Source of the DNA: Streptomyces sp. NBC_00554
GTDB lineage: Bacteria > Actinomycetota > Actinomycetes > Streptomycetales > Streptomycetaceae
Reading direction: 5' to 3'
Length of the DNA stretch: 64,000 bases
Assembly: GCF_041431135.1 (NCBI RefSeq)
Contig: NZ_CP107799.1
Location: forward strand, 5,828,001 to 5,892,000
In this document: piece after piece, positions 33,616 through 42,470 of the stretch
Numbering within the stretch: position 1 is the stretch's first letter
Layout of the letters: each line of letters starts with the position of its first letter
Translations under genes and position numbers: made by a program
Notes under the pieces: generated by a model
What the model saw: only the letters and a program-made list of their open reading frames with translations
Databases searched by the model: none
What the model was told of the DNA's origin: nothing

Positions 33616-34881
33616 TCAGGCTGCTTGGGCCGCCTCTGGGCCGTGATCTTGTGGAGTGGACGCCAGATAGAGGCTGTCGACGGCCTTTCGCGTACGTCCC
33701 TCGCTGTTCGGCATCAGGTGCGTGTACGTCCGGAGCGTGAACCCCGGATCGCTGTGGCCGAGGTACTGACTCAAGGCACGGATGTTCTCGCCTGCGTCCA
33801 GCAGCACCGACGCGTAGAAGTGCCTGAGTGCGTGCATGCCGTCCTCGGGGGCCGACGCGTACCGTTCGCCCGCCTTCCGTGCCGGGATGATCCCTGCGGC
33901 AGCTAGAGCGGCCTTCCAATGGTGGTCATTGAAGTTGCTCACGCGGACGTGGTCGCCTTCGACGCCGCTGAACAGGAGTCGTTTCGTCACGAGCGGGCCG
34001 TCCGGCGTACGCCAGGGAAGCGTCACGTCCACTGAGGGGAACTCCTTGGAGTGCTCCCGGAGCGCGGCGCCCACGGCCTTCGGGAGCGGCACGTCACGGA
34101 CCTTGCCGCCCTTCGGCAGCGCGAAGACGTACTTGCCACGGATGCGTTTGAGCTGATGGCCGACGGCCAGCCAACCGCCCTCGTAGTCGAGTTCGTCCTC
34201 CGACAGGCCGAAGATCTCGCCTTGCCTCAGACCGCATCCAGCGCCGGGGTCCACAGCGGCTCGGAAGCGCCGTTCGAGTGCGGCACGCACATCGAAGGCT
34301 TGAGATGCGGTCCAAGGAGTCACGCGCGGCTTGCCCGGCTTCGGGAGCTGCACCGTCCGCGCGCGGCAGGGATTCTTGGCGAGTAGCCCGTCATCGACGG
34401 CCGCGCTCAGTGCTGCCGAGACCGTTCCGACGATGATGCGGCGGTGCGACCCCGCCGGCACTGTGCTCTCCAGAGCCGCGATCCAGTCGCGGATGTGCTC
34501 GGGCTTGAACGATCCGAGCGGGCGTGTCCCGATGTGCGGGTACGCGTGCAGCCGAAGCCGTCGCTCGGCTGCCTCACGGCTGTTGATCTCACCCGTGTGC
34601 GTCTTGACCCAGCGTTCCGCGTACTGCCGGAAGGTGGTCCGAGCCTGGCGCGGGTCGACGTACTGACCGCGCGCCATGTCGACCTCGATGTGAGCGAGCC
34701 ACTGGTCAGCGAGGCGCTTCTCCTTGTCGCGGAATGACTTGCTCTTCTCGGTGCCGTCGGGGCCGACGTAACGAGCGCGGTAGCGCATGCCCGTGCCGTA
34801 GCGGTCGGACTTGGCCTTGACGGTCTTGCCGTTGGCGTCGGTCTCGGTCTTGAACCAGCGGTCTTGGATGTGGCCTGCCAT
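33616..34881 (-). CDS. int: tyrosine-type site-specific integrase
   Basis: The protein has 421 residues. A basic N-terminal arm-binding region is followed by a core-binding SAM-like domain (about 80-170) and the catalytic domain with Arg219 (GCGLRQGEIFGL), His350 and Arg353 (HALRHFYASVL), His376 (LGHSDPGFT) and the nucleophile Tyr386 (TYTHLM). It would catalyse attP x attB recombination. The gene end lies only 60 bp from attL, the usual AICE layout. No frameshift or missing residue, so probably active. Confidence 0.93.
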   Translation of the reverse strand: MAGHIQDRWFKTETDANGKTVKAKSDRYGTGMRYRARYVGPDGTEKSKSFRDKEKRLADQWLAHIEVDMARGQYVDPRQARTTFRQYAERWVKTHTGEINSREAAERRLRLHAYPHIGTRPLGSFKPEHIRDWIAALESTVPAGSHRRIIVGTVSAALSAAVDDGLLAKNPCRARTVQLPKPGKPRVTPWTASQAFDVRAALERRFRAAVDPGAGCGLRQGEIFGLSEDELDYEGGWLAVGHQLKRIRGKYVFALPKGGKVRDVPLPKAVGAALREHSKEFPSVDVTLPWRTPDGPLVTKRLLFSGVEGDHVRVSNFNDHHWKAALAAAGIIPARKAGERYASAPEDGMHALRHFYASVLLDAGENIRALSQYLGHSDPGFTLRTYTHLMPNSEGRTRKAVDSLYLASTPQDHGPEAAQAA

Positions 34882-34904
34882 GTGGCGGCGGTCCTCTCAA
34901 CACG

Positions 34905-34942
34905 CAGCAGGGAGAGCCGCTGGGTAGCGGCTCTCCCTGCTG
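34905..34942 (-). terminator. 17-bp stem terminator between xis and int
   Basis: A perfect 17-bp stem (34905-34921 with 34926-34942) over GGGT, between the xis stop and the integrase start. It would reduce read-through from the excision gene into int and so set the Int/Xis ratio. No U run follows, so it may be an attenuator. Confidence 0.7.
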
Positions 34943-34960
34943 TCTGCGGTGGGTGTTGGG

Positions 34961-35203
34961 TTAGGCGGCGTCTTGGTCGGTGCTCTTGCGCTCGGCTACG
35001 TGGGCGAGCACGTCGGCGGGGTCGTAACGGATGTACTTTCCGATGCGGAATCCGGGCGGACCGAGGCGCTTCTTGCGCCACTGGTAGACGGTCTCTTTGG
35101 GCACTTCGAAGATCTCGGCGATGTCGTCGGGGGTGAGGTAGCGGTCAGGCAGCCCGGCGCGGAGCGTGGCGCGCGGGTCCGGCTGTTCACGTGCGGTGCT
35201 CAT
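34961..35203 (-). CDS. xis: excisionase-like MerR/HTH_17 DNA-binding protein
   Basis: This 80-residue protein has one winged helix: YLTPDDIAEIFEVPKETVYQ, then GPPGFRIGKYIRYDPADVL. It matches the small Xis proteins of AICEs that bend att DNA and drive excision. GGAGGA lies 8 bases before ATG 35203. It sits upstream of int in the same direction, with a strong hairpin between. Confidence 0.9.
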   Translation of the reverse strand: MSTAREQPDPRATLRAGLPDRYLTPDDIAEIFEVPKETVYQWRKKRLGPPGFRIGKYIRYDPADVLAHVAERKSTDQDAA

Positions 35204-35271
35204 AGGCGTGTCCTCCGTGCGCGAGCGAAGGGTGATACATCGGGGGCCGGGTCTGTCCGAAGCTCGGATTT

Positions 35272-35479
35272 CTGCGTCACCGCGTCGTCAGCGTCACTTA
35301 GGGCTCTGACCTGCGGTTTTGGGTGACGCGGCGGATCGGTGCTGCGTCACCGGTGCGTCATCGGCTGCGTCATCGGGTGACGCAGGTGACGCAGGATGAC
35401 GCAGAGTCGGCCGTCTGCGTCATCGCTGTTGACGCAGGTCAGATGCCGTTTTCCGGCTCGGGTGACGCAGGTGACGCAG
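35272..35479. repeat. iteron-like cluster, candidate replication origin
   Basis: About ten copies of TGACGCAG or its complement CTGCGTCA, in both orientations, including direct pairs at 35377-35394 and 35462-35479 spaced 9 bp apart. They fill the gap between xis and the replication gene (35204-35644), which has no gene. The arrangement suggests binding sites for an initiator or for a regulator of rep/xis. Confidence 0.65.
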
Positions 35480-35585
35480 TGTCTTCCTACTTAGGACAAA
35501 GAAGGGGCTGCTTGTAGTACTTCGGCGCGCCTTACAGAGCGAAGTAGGAGCCGCTGCGCGGCGCGACCTTGGGGCGGCGTTCCGC

Positions 35586-35623
35586 CGAACAGCAAGAGGA
35601 GCACGTGCTCCTCTTGCTGTTCG
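35586..35623. terminator. 38-bp perfect palindrome after the rep gene
   Basis: Nineteen-base arms with no loop; each half reads CGAACAGCAAGAGGAGCAC. It lies 22 bp past the end of the helicase-like gene and 107 bp from the iterons. It could terminate rep transcription, but the perfect symmetry also suits a cruciform or origin structure. Confidence 0.65.
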
Positions 35624-35644
35624 CTTGAGCGTGCGGGTCGCGGG

Positions 35645-37120
35645 TCAGAACGCCCGTGCTTGCTCGTGAGGGGCCGGGGGGAGCGTGCGGGTCATTTCGA
35701 GGTAGCGGCCCGCCTTGGTGCGACCCGCGTCGACGAGCACACCCCGGGCCGCCAGGGTGGGTTGGAGGCGCTTGAGCCGGTCCGAGAGGACTTTGCCGGT
35801 GGTCGGCCACCCCTTGGGCAGGGGGCGGCAGTCGTCGCCGCTGTAGAGGCGGCTGAGGCAGGACAGCCACTCCGTGGACGTCATCTGCTGTGCCGTGCCC
35901 GGTTCGATGGTGTCGGCGTGGCGGAGGACGGTCTGTGCGAGGAGGTCGCCTTCGATGACGTCGTCGTTGAGGTCGTCCAGACTGGCCCGGTAGGCGGGGA
36001 GCGCCCCCAGGCCGGTCGCGGCGTCGAACTGCGCGCACAGGTGGGCGAAGTCCGCCATCCGCAGGTCGGTGGGTGTCTCCGCCTCCACGGCGCGGACCTT
36101 GACCGTCAGGTCGAGGAGCGAGCCGAGGACGATGGGCAGCACTTCCGCGTAGTCCGCCCACAGTTCGGCCTCGGTGCGCCGGACTTTGGGTCGCTCCAAC
36201 CGGAGCGGTAGGAGCCTGTCGGCGAGGTCGGGGCGGATGACTCCGACGTCGATGCCGGTGAGGAGTAGTGGCCGGCGGTAGCCGACGCGGAACACGTCCC
36301 CGTCGGTGAACAGGGCCCGCTTGACGCTCTCGGCGCCGGTGACGATGCAGCACATGGCGTCGGACAGGTCTGGCGTCACGTGGGAGAGGTTGTCGAGCGC
36401 GGTGACCCATCCCGCCGCTACCGCTGCGATCAGGCTTTCCTCATCCTTCGGTGCCCGGCGCAGGTCACCGCTCATGCCCTCGATGATCCTGGTGAGCATC
36501 CGGCCTCCGGTGGACTTGCCCGCCCCCTGCGGTCCAGTGAGGAACGGCGCGGGCACGGGCACGGACGGCCCGAGGCAGCCGATCAGCCACGCGATGGCCA
36601 GGCATTCGGTCTCGGCGTTGGCGAAGTTGCACAGCCGCATCAGCAGGTCGATGCCCTTGCCGGCGGTGTCCTTGACCGGCAGGGGCAGTTCGCCGGTGAG
36701 CTGTGTGCGTCGCCAGCAGACCTCTTGCGGGTTGGGGGTGAGGATGTCCCAGCCGCTCGGGTGGATGCGGACGGACTGCCCGTCATCACGGCCCAAGTCC
36801 AGCCACGTCGCCCCGTCGTATCCCGGAGCGACGCGGATGTGCACGGGCTGTACGTCCTCGGACAGGGCGAGTGCTTCGATCAGGTCCAGTGCCTCTTTGA
36901 GGGCGGACCCGTTGAACGCGCCGCGACCGTCCTTGTACAGGCCGACCATGAGTTCCTGGCGGTGGCTGCCCGTGGTGCCCTGGGAGCGGATCGGGCGGGC
37001 CACGGGGTGGCCGTTCTTCTGCGCGTACACGGTCCCGTCGGGGGTGCGGAAGTACCGGAAGTGAGACTGCGCGTAGTCGGTGATGATCGCGCGGGCGGGA
37101 GTCTTGTCGTCCTCGGACAT
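35645..37120 (-). CDS. AICE replication protein, helicase/ATPase type
   Basis: This 491-residue P-loop ATPase has Walker A in FLTGPQGAGKSTGG and a probable Walker B in GWVTALDNLSHV. A C-terminal winged-helix-like segment follows (MTSTEWLSCLSRLY... DRLKRLQPTLAARGV). It resembles the helicase part of AICE and phage primase-helicases. ATG 37120 lies two bases past the stop of the primase/polymerase gene, so the pair together likely provide initiation and unwinding for rolling or theta replication of the excised circle. The exact mode is not known. Confidence 0.8.
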   Translation of the reverse strand: MSEDDKTPARAIITDYAQSHFRYFRTPDGTVYAQKNGHPVARPIRSQGTTGSHRQELMVGLYKDGRGAFNGSALKEALDLIEALALSEDVQPVHIRVAPGYDGATWLDLGRDDGQSVRIHPSGWDILTPNPQEVCWRRTQLTGELPLPVKDTAGKGIDLLMRLCNFANAETECLAIAWLIGCLGPSVPVPAPFLTGPQGAGKSTGGRMLTRIIEGMSGDLRRAPKDEESLIAAVAAGWVTALDNLSHVTPDLSDAMCCIVTGAESVKRALFTDGDVFRVGYRRPLLLTGIDVGVIRPDLADRLLPLRLERPKVRRTEAELWADYAEVLPIVLGSLLDLTVKVRAVEAETPTDLRMADFAHLCAQFDAATGLGALPAYRASLDDLNDDVIEGDLLAQTVLRHADTIEPGTAQQMTSTEWLSCLSRLYSGDDCRPLPKGWPTTGKVLSDRLKRLQPTLAARGVLVDAGRTKAGRYLEMTRTLPPAPHEQARAF

Positions 37121-37122
37121 GG

Positions 37123-38001
37123 TCACAGTCCCAACGTGGTCAGGGCGTTGGTCCACGCGTCGGTGCAGTGCCGGGGCGATTCGCCCTTGGCCTGCGCGGC
37201 GGTGAACAGCCGCGCGGTGTGTGCCTCGGTGAGGCAGCCGCACCGGCCGTGCGTGGACAGCACCGCGAGGAACGTCCGGTAGACCGTGGCGTGCACCGCC
37301 TGCCGGGCCTCGGTGATGCGCTGTTCCGCCATGGCAATGCCACGGTCCAGGTAGGTCGGCGCGCGGTGCGGACACTCGCCGCCGCCGGCCAGTGCGGGCA
37401 CCGTGACGGACGCCGGACGGGGGGCCGGCTCCTTCGCGGTCAGCGCGCGCACGACGTCCGGGAGCGCCGTCATGGTGCCGGTGCCGGGTCCGAGCCAACG
37501 GGCGTAGGCCATGGTCGACTTGATATCCACGCCGGGCCGTACGCCGTTGGCGGACTGCATCGCGCCTCGGTAGAGCCAGTGCTCACCCCGGGTCGTTGGC
37601 ACGGTCCGGGTGGCGGGCAGACTTGCGCGGGCCCACGCGATGGCTTCCGCGCTGTCGAGATCCACAATGGTGAGACCGGCGCCTCCGGGGTGATAGGCCA
37701 CCGCCGCCGCATCTCGCCAAGCCCGCTGCCACGTAGGCGAGTTGACGATGTTCGGATCGGTGGTTGCGGCGGCCCAGCCGTGGCAGGGCGCCGGGCAGGT
37801 GCAAGGGCCTGGGGTCTTCATGTTCGGCCGGCCACCGCACGCGTTCTGCGCGCACGTCGGGCAGTTGCCGAACGGCACCTTCCCTGCCCGCAGCGGCAGC
37901 GGCGGTACACCGGCTTGGGCCAGGTGCAGCGCGGTGCTCAGGTGATCCTTCACGCGTGGCCTTAAGCCGCGGGCTCGCCGGGTGTCAGTGGGTTGGGTCA
38001 T
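37123..38001 (-). CDS. bifunctional DNA primase/polymerase (prim-pol)
   Basis: The protein has 292 residues. The prim-pol fold appears in the order HLAQAGVPPLPLRAGKVPF, then a Cys-rich insertion with seven or more Cys (CPTCAQNACGG, CTCPAPCHGW), then the metal site TIVDLDS and TRGEHWLYRG. The Cys cluster probably binds zinc. It would prime and extend DNA during element replication. ATG 38001. The catalytic second half is shorter than usual, the helicase domain being a separate gene here. Confidence 0.85.
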   Translation of the reverse strand: MTQPTDTRRARGLRPRVKDHLSTALHLAQAGVPPLPLRAGKVPFGNCPTCAQNACGGRPNMKTPGPCTCPAPCHGWAAATTDPNIVNSPTWQRAWRDAAAVAYHPGGAGLTIVDLDSAEAIAWARASLPATRTVPTTRGEHWLYRGAMQSANGVRPGVDIKSTMAYARWLGPGTGTMTALPDVVRALTAKEPAPRPASVTVPALAGGGECPHRAPTYLDRGIAMAEQRITEARQAVHATVYRTFLAVLSTHGRCGCLTEAHTARLFTAAQAKGESPRHCTDAWTNALTTLGL

Positions 38002-38105
38002 GCTGGGAGGCCTCCACAGGTCTGTTGAGGGCAGGTGGATTGGCGGCGGCCCCGGTTCTTGGTCGGATGGGGGCCGCCGTTGTCGTTCGGTCGGGCGGGA
38101 TGTGC

Positions 38106-40007
38106 TCAGGCGGCTTCCTGGCCGGGCAGGACCATGCCGTCGTCGCTCTTGCGGAGTGCTCCCGAGGTCATGAGGGTCTTGACCTCGCGGGAGACGGTGC
38201 CCTTGTTGATTCCGGTGCGGTCGGTGATGTCCCGCAGCGTGCGGGCCCCGTCCTCAACGGCCCGCAGGACCCGGGCACGATTCGTCTCCGTGCCGGCGGA
38301 GACCGGGGCGGCTGCTGGGGTGCCCGCATTCTTGACCAGGTGGAGAGGGCTTGCGGCGGTCCGGGATGTTCCGCGCTTCCAGATGGGCCGCTCGGGGAGG
38401 GCGATGACATCGGCGGGGGAGAAGGCGCGGGTGCTGATCGGGTGGGGCTTGGCCTTGGGGCCGGATCGCAGCATCGCCACGCCGGGCATGGGCAGTTCGT
38501 GCGCGTGCCAGCCCTTCTCGGTGGCGTCCTCACCGAAGACCACGCGGGACTCACCCGAGGTGGACAGCGCGAGCGCGGCCCGGTAGGTGATCTGCGCGCT
38601 GATCTGCGGGTCGATGCCGCCCTTGGCGTCCATCGTGGGCTTCTGGGTGGCCCAGATCAGGATGATCTCGGCTGCCCGCGCCATGCGGGCCAGCGTGCCG
38701 AGGTTCTCCATGATCTGCGACCAGTCGGGATCGCCCGGCTCGCCGTCACTGCCCTTGGCCCGCTTCTTGCGGGCCATGGTGATGACTTCGGCTCCCTCGT
38801 CCACGAACACCGTGATGCGGGGCCGCTCTTCGGAGATCTCGATCGTGTCCCGGCCGCGGGGGACCAGGGCGAGCCGCTCGTGCATCTCGGTGACCAGTTC
38901 GTCGGTGACGTCCAGGACGTCTTCGATCGCGATGGCAGTCCGGGCGCGGTGCTCCCAGTTGATCGCCTCAACCCGCTTCGGATCGATGACCACCAAGCGG
39001 TGATCCGGTGCCTCGGAGGCTTCAGCGAGAAGAGCGCGGGTCGACCAGCTCTTGCCCGACCCGGAGGTGCCCGCGATCAGCATCCGGCGCCCGAGCGGGA
39101 CCATCACGGGCTCGCCCGTGACCGTGTCGACACCCCACGGCTCGCCCGGCTTCCAGCCGGACAGGTCGATGCCGTCAGCCGCGCTGCGGGTCCGCAGCGT
39201 GATGGTGGCGCGGTCGCCGTGGCTGCCGGAGGTGATCTCCATGCGCAGGTCACTTCGTGCCCCGAGCAGGGCCCTGATCTCATCCGCCTTGGCCCGGAAC
39301 GTCTTCGGTGTCCACCGGCCGTCCAGCCGCACGTGCGAGATGAGTCCGGCCGGGGTGAGCTTGGCCGGGGTGGGCACGGTGCCCGACAAGCCGCGGGCAT
39401 CCGCGTTCTGCACCCAGAACGCCGGGTCCAGCCGGGAGGCGAGGCGCCGTTCCTCCGCGCTCATCCCGTCATCGAGCCGCACCGACGGCTGACGACGTCC
39501 CAGCCACAGGCCCGCGGCGTTCAATCCGATCAGGCCGGCGGACACAGACGCCGGCCACAGGGTGAGCGCGTGGGTGGCCTCGGACATGAGCCAGGTGGCC
39601 AGTCCACTGGGTACCGCGTGCGCGGCGTGCGTCTGCACGGCGCGGGCAGCGAGGGTGGCGGGATAGTTCTTCCGCGCCACCTTCATCACCGACCGTGCCT
39701 GACTGTGGTGCTGGCGTGCGGCTTTGTCCGCCGTGCGGGCGGCCCGGCGGTTCGCGGACAGCGGGTTGGTGGACGCCTTGCGCGCCGCACTGCGCTGGTT
39801 CCGGGCCATCGCGGCAGTGGAGCGGGCGGAGTTGTGCTCCCGCTGCGCTGTCATGAGCGCTTTCAGGTTCTCCGGAGTCCGCAGCTGCGTGCGGCGCTCC
39901 GCTTCCCGGTCCCAGCGTGCGGCGAACGGCGCGCACATCGGCGCGAGCGCGTCCAACGCGGTGTTGGTGGTTGTGGCGGTGGTCGTCCATGCTTGCTTCC
40001 AGTCCAC
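38106..40007 (-). CDS. traB: TraB-like FtsK/SpoIIIE DNA translocase
   Basis: The protein has 633 residues. Two hydrophobic segments lie near position 160. The FtsK motor has Walker A LIAGTSGSGKSW and Walker B ITVFVDEGAEVI, and a C-terminal winged helix (RVLRAVEDGARTLRDITDRT) resembles FtsK gamma/TraB recognition domains. TraB forms a hexameric pore and pumps double-stranded DNA between mycelial compartments. GTG 40007 was chosen because GGAGGA precedes it by 6 bases. The clt target repeats were not identified. Confidence 0.9.
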   Translation of the reverse strand: MDWKQAWTTTATTTNTALDALAPMCAPFAARWDREAERRTQLRTPENLKALMTAQREHNSARSTAAMARNQRSAARKASTNPLSANRRAARTADKAARQHHSQARSVMKVARKNYPATLAARAVQTHAAHAVPSGLATWLMSEATHALTLWPASVSAGLIGLNAAGLWLGRRQPSVRLDDGMSAEERRLASRLDPAFWVQNADARGLSGTVPTPAKLTPAGLISHVRLDGRWTPKTFRAKADEIRALLGARSDLRMEITSGSHGDRATITLRTRSAADGIDLSGWKPGEPWGVDTVTGEPVMVPLGRRMLIAGTSGSGKSWSTRALLAEASEAPDHRLVVIDPKRVEAINWEHRARTAIAIEDVLDVTDELVTEMHERLALVPRGRDTIEISEERPRITVFVDEGAEVITMARKKRAKGSDGEPGDPDWSQIMENLGTLARMARAAEIILIWATQKPTMDAKGGIDPQISAQITYRAALALSTSGESRVVFGEDATEKGWHAHELPMPGVAMLRSGPKAKPHPISTRAFSPADVIALPERPIWKRGTSRTAASPLHLVKNAGTPAAAPVSAGTETNRARVLRAVEDGARTLRDITDRTGINKGTVSREVKTLMTSGALRKSDDGMVLPGQEAA

Positions 40008-40374
40008 GAAGAGTCCTCCAAAGACACGTGGATGAGGGCCGGTGCGCCGTCGCGTGGCGTCACCGGCCCGTCCGTTTTGGGGTAGTTGGCGGTGTCGGTT
40101 GCGTCGGCATCGCTGGTTGAGCCCCTGCAAGCGCCTGTGACCTGCGGAGTTGCAGAGTTGCGCCGTTCCGGGGAGGGGGCCCCTACGCGCACGCGCGCGA
40201 AGAGGCGTCGAAAATGCCGTCACGCAACGTCCCTGTGGCGCCCTGAGTGGCCGTTCACGGCCCCGGGGGTCTCCACCCATACCGAAGGGGGGTCAGGCGC
40301 CCTGCGGGCCGCCTACGACTTCCGGCCCTTTCCGGGGTGTGCGGAGCCGCAGGCGGGTGGTGCGGAGCGCCGGT
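40008..40374. other. traB leader with long hairpin
   Basis: About 370 bp without a gene. The clearest structure is a hairpin at 40036-40069, with outer stem GGGCCGGTG/CACCGGCCC and inner CGCC/GGCG, just upstream of the traB ribosome site. It separates traB from the small transfer genes and may act as an attenuator. Several GC-rich palindromes (for example GGCCCCGGGGG near 40260) occur further up. Confidence 0.5.
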
Positions 40375-40683
40375 TCAGTGCTTGGGGCGGGTGAGGCGGA
40401 AGGTGATGCCGCCGACGCTGAGGGGTCCGGCGGTCTGGGCGATGACGGTGACCGTGTGAGCGGCGGCGTCAAGCAGCGCGCACAGCGCGGCGACCAGCCC
40501 CCAGCAGCCCATGGCACCCGCGCCCGCGATGACGAGCGGGACCAGGTAGTGACGCAGTGGGCGCCCGTACTGGTCGGTGGTGTGGACGACGATGACGACG
40601 GGCTGTCCGGTGGCTTCCGCGCGGCGGTAGGCGTCGACGGGAATGTGCGGGGCGATGATCCCCGGCGGGTCACGATGGTCCAT
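40375..40683 (-). CDS. small membrane protein of the AICE transfer operon
   Basis: The protein has 102 residues. A polar N-terminus (MDHRDPPGIIAPHIPVDAYR) is followed by one or two membrane helices (VPLVIAGAGAMGCWGLVAAL, then a second hydrophobic stretch). GGAGGA lies close before ATG 40683. Position among spread genes suggests a role with TraB at the membrane, but no family is recognised. Confidence 0.65.
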   Translation of the reverse strand: MDHRDPPGIIAPHIPVDAYRRAEATGQPVVIVVHTTDQYGRPLRHYLVPLVIAGAGAMGCWGLVAALCALLDAAAHTVTVIAQTAGPLSVGGITFRLTRPKH

Positions 40684-40700
40684 CAGGTCCTCCCTCGCGA

Positions 40701-41066
40701 TCAGTTGGGGTAGGCGCACGGAACGCACATGCCGAGCGAGGCGGGGATGACGTAACCGGCATCCGTCCGGCACTCGGGGCAGGTACGGCGGGCGAGGTTG
40801 GCCTTGTCGAGCGCGGCCCACCGTCCCGGCGTCATGGGCCGGACGCGCTTGGCGTGGTCGAGGCGGTAGAGGTAGGCGACCAGCGGGCCCCGGCGGTAGC
40901 GCGGGCGCAGGACCTGCGCGGCGATGGGCTGTCCGCCCGGACGCAGGCCACGCGCCCGCAGCTGGCGGCGCGTGACCATGCCGTCCGGTGCCATCCGCCA
41001 CGGGAAGGTGGGGATGCCGTAGCGGGCGCCGTTGGGGTCGAAGCACTTGCCGTACGAGCGGCCCAT
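40701..41066 (-). CDS. RRQRL-motif zinc-binding protein
   Basis: The protein has 121 residues. It contains the motif region VTRRQLRARGLRPGGQ, then YLYRLDHAKRVRPMTPGR and a C-terminal zinc knuckle CPECRTDAGYVIP...CVPC. Proteins of this type are recurrent in Streptomyces AICEs and plasmids beside spread genes; their exact role is unknown. ATG 41066 overlaps the stop of the upstream membrane gene (ATGA); an earlier start at 41084 is possible but would overlap more. Confidence 0.82.
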   Translation of the reverse strand: MGRSYGKCFDPNGARYGIPTFPWRMAPDGMVTRRQLRARGLRPGGQPIAAQVLRPRYRRGPLVAYLYRLDHAKRVRPMTPGRWAALDKANLARRTCPECRTDAGYVIPASLGMCVPCAYPN

Positions 41067-41923
41067 CACGCCACGCGCTTCCACGCCGCGCGGAGCCGGA
41101 CCTCGGATGCAGAATGGCCGGCCGCGCGGAAGCGGACAGCCATCTCGCGGTAGGACAGGGCCGGGTGCTCGCTGTGCCGGATCTCGTCGACCTGCGCGTC
41201 AAGTTCCGCGTCTGTGAGGGCGGGCGCCGACTCCAACGCAAGCGCGACGGGTTCGGCAGGTCCCCAGACCGGGAGTTCCCAGCGGGAGGTGACGTCGGGT
41301 GTGACGCGGTGCGTCACGCTGGTCAGGGCCCGTCCGGTGTCCTTGCCCTTCCGTGCCGCCTCCAAGGTCGACCAGGCCCGGGAGAGGGAGTGTGCGGTCT
41401 TGGCCTGGATGCGGGCGACGCGGGCGCCGGCCTGCGTCACGGCCGTCAACCGCGTCTCCTCCGTGACCGCTTCGGCCCGCAGCCGGGCACGGGCCACGGC
41501 TGCTTCGTCGCGGGCTTCCTGCTGGATGCCCTGAATCGCTCCAAGGGCGTTGGGGGTGAGTGCGGTCTGCTCCCACAGTCCGTGGACCAGCCACAGCGCT
41601 TTCGCCGCGACGGGGAGCCAGGCGACAGCCAGCCACGCGCCCGGGTTGTCTTCTGCGGTGAGTGCGTGGGTGACCAGGACGCCGGTGGCGATGAGGCCGA
41701 AGGACCAGCCGACGCCGGTGACGGCGCGGTTGTGGTCGCCTTGGGCGGCGAGGCGGCGTTCGTAGGCGAGGGTGGCCAGCCATCCGCCGTCGATGCCGAG
41801 ACCGACGACCAGGGCGACGGGCCACGGCATCGCCGTGCCTAGCCACATCACGACCACGGCCAGGGTGAGGACCATGGACACCGCCGTCATCGCGACAGCG
41901 GGAAGAGCGGTCTTGGCCTTCAT
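41066..41923 (-). CDS. SpdB-like integral membrane transfer protein
   Basis: The protein has 285 residues. Four hydrophobic segments lie in the first 120 residues (VSMVLTLAVVVMWLGTAMP; MPWPVALVVGLGIDGGWL; a third; AWLPVAAKALWLV). A long charged, Ala-rich helical region follows and the C-terminus is HTH-like (YREMAVRFRAAGHSASEVRL). The layout matches Spd-type proteins that help plasmid spreading from recipient hyphae. It overlaps both neighbours by 3-4 bp, so it is translated from a tightly coupled operon. Confidence 0.75.
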   Translation of the reverse strand: MKAKTALPAVAMTAVSMVLTLAVVVMWLGTAMPWPVALVVGLGIDGGWLATLAYERRLAAQGDHNRAVTGVGWSFGLIATGVLVTHALTAEDNPGAWLAVAWLPVAAKALWLVHGLWEQTALTPNALGAIQGIQQEARDEAAVARARLRAEAVTEETRLTAVTQAGARVARIQAKTAHSLSRAWSTLEAARKGKDTGRALTSVTHRVTPDVTSRWELPVWGPAEPVALALESAPALTDAELDAQVDEIRHSEHPALSYREMAVRFRAAGHSASEVRLRAAWKRVA

Positions 41924-42204
41924 GCCGTACCTCCCGCGTGCTCTCGCACCTTCAGGGAAGCGAGCAGGTCAACCGGCCGATCCGGGGGCGTACTGTCCTC
42001 GCTCCACTCCCACTGCGCACAGGCAACGGGCTCGTAGCCGAGCAGGGCGAGTGCCTCTGTCCGCGCAGTGAGGGTCGGAATCTCCGGCGTGCCGAACACG
42101 TGCTCAGGCCACGGGGCGGTGGTGTTCAACAGCCCCACGAACAGACGCCACCTGCCGGTAGTGGGCGACACCGACATCACCGCAGTGTGTGTGCGTACGC
42201 TCAT
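41920..42204 (-). CDS. hypothetical protein of the AICE transfer operon
   Basis: The protein has 94 residues and is soluble, with Trp-rich stretches (TGRWRLFVGLLN, CAQWEWSEDSTPP). It overlaps the upstream DUF6284 gene and the downstream membrane gene through ATGA junctions. No domain recognised; its persistence in the operon suggests a transfer or regulatory role. Confidence 0.7.
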   Translation of the reverse strand: MSVRTHTAVMSVSPTTGRWRLFVGLLNTTAPWPEHVFGTPEIPTLTARTEALALLGYEPVACAQWEWSEDSTPPDRPVDLLASLKVREHAGGTA

Positions 42205-42470
42205 GCGGCACCGTCCGCCGTGCTCGCGCTGGGGGTGCGGTTGGCCAGCGCCCGCCGCGCCATCAGCACCCGCCCGAACGCCCGGCGGACACGCTTGGTG
42301 TCCAACTCGTTCGGCGTGTGGTTGAGAGCGATGATCTGCGCGTCGATCAGGTCGACGTCCGCCAGGATGACGGGCATCTCGCGGTCGATCGCGTCCAGCT
42401 CAGCGGCCGTCGGCTCCATGAAGTCGGCGAACGCGGTAACAGCATCCTGAACAGTGACGATGTGACTCAT
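42201..42470 (-). CDS. DUF6284-like small protein
   Basis: The 89-residue protein is acidic and helical: FMEPTAAELDAIDREMPVIL, then ALNHTPNELDTKRVRRAFGR. This pattern is familiar from AICE and plasmid operons as DUF6284. It is the first gene of the leftward transfer operon, 459 bp from the nearest GAACTAGTTC operator. Function unknown. Confidence 0.78.
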   Translation of the reverse strand: MSHIVTVQDAVTAFADFMEPTAAELDAIDREMPVILADVDLIDAQIIALNHTPNELDTKRVRRAFGRVLMARRALANRTPSASTADGAA

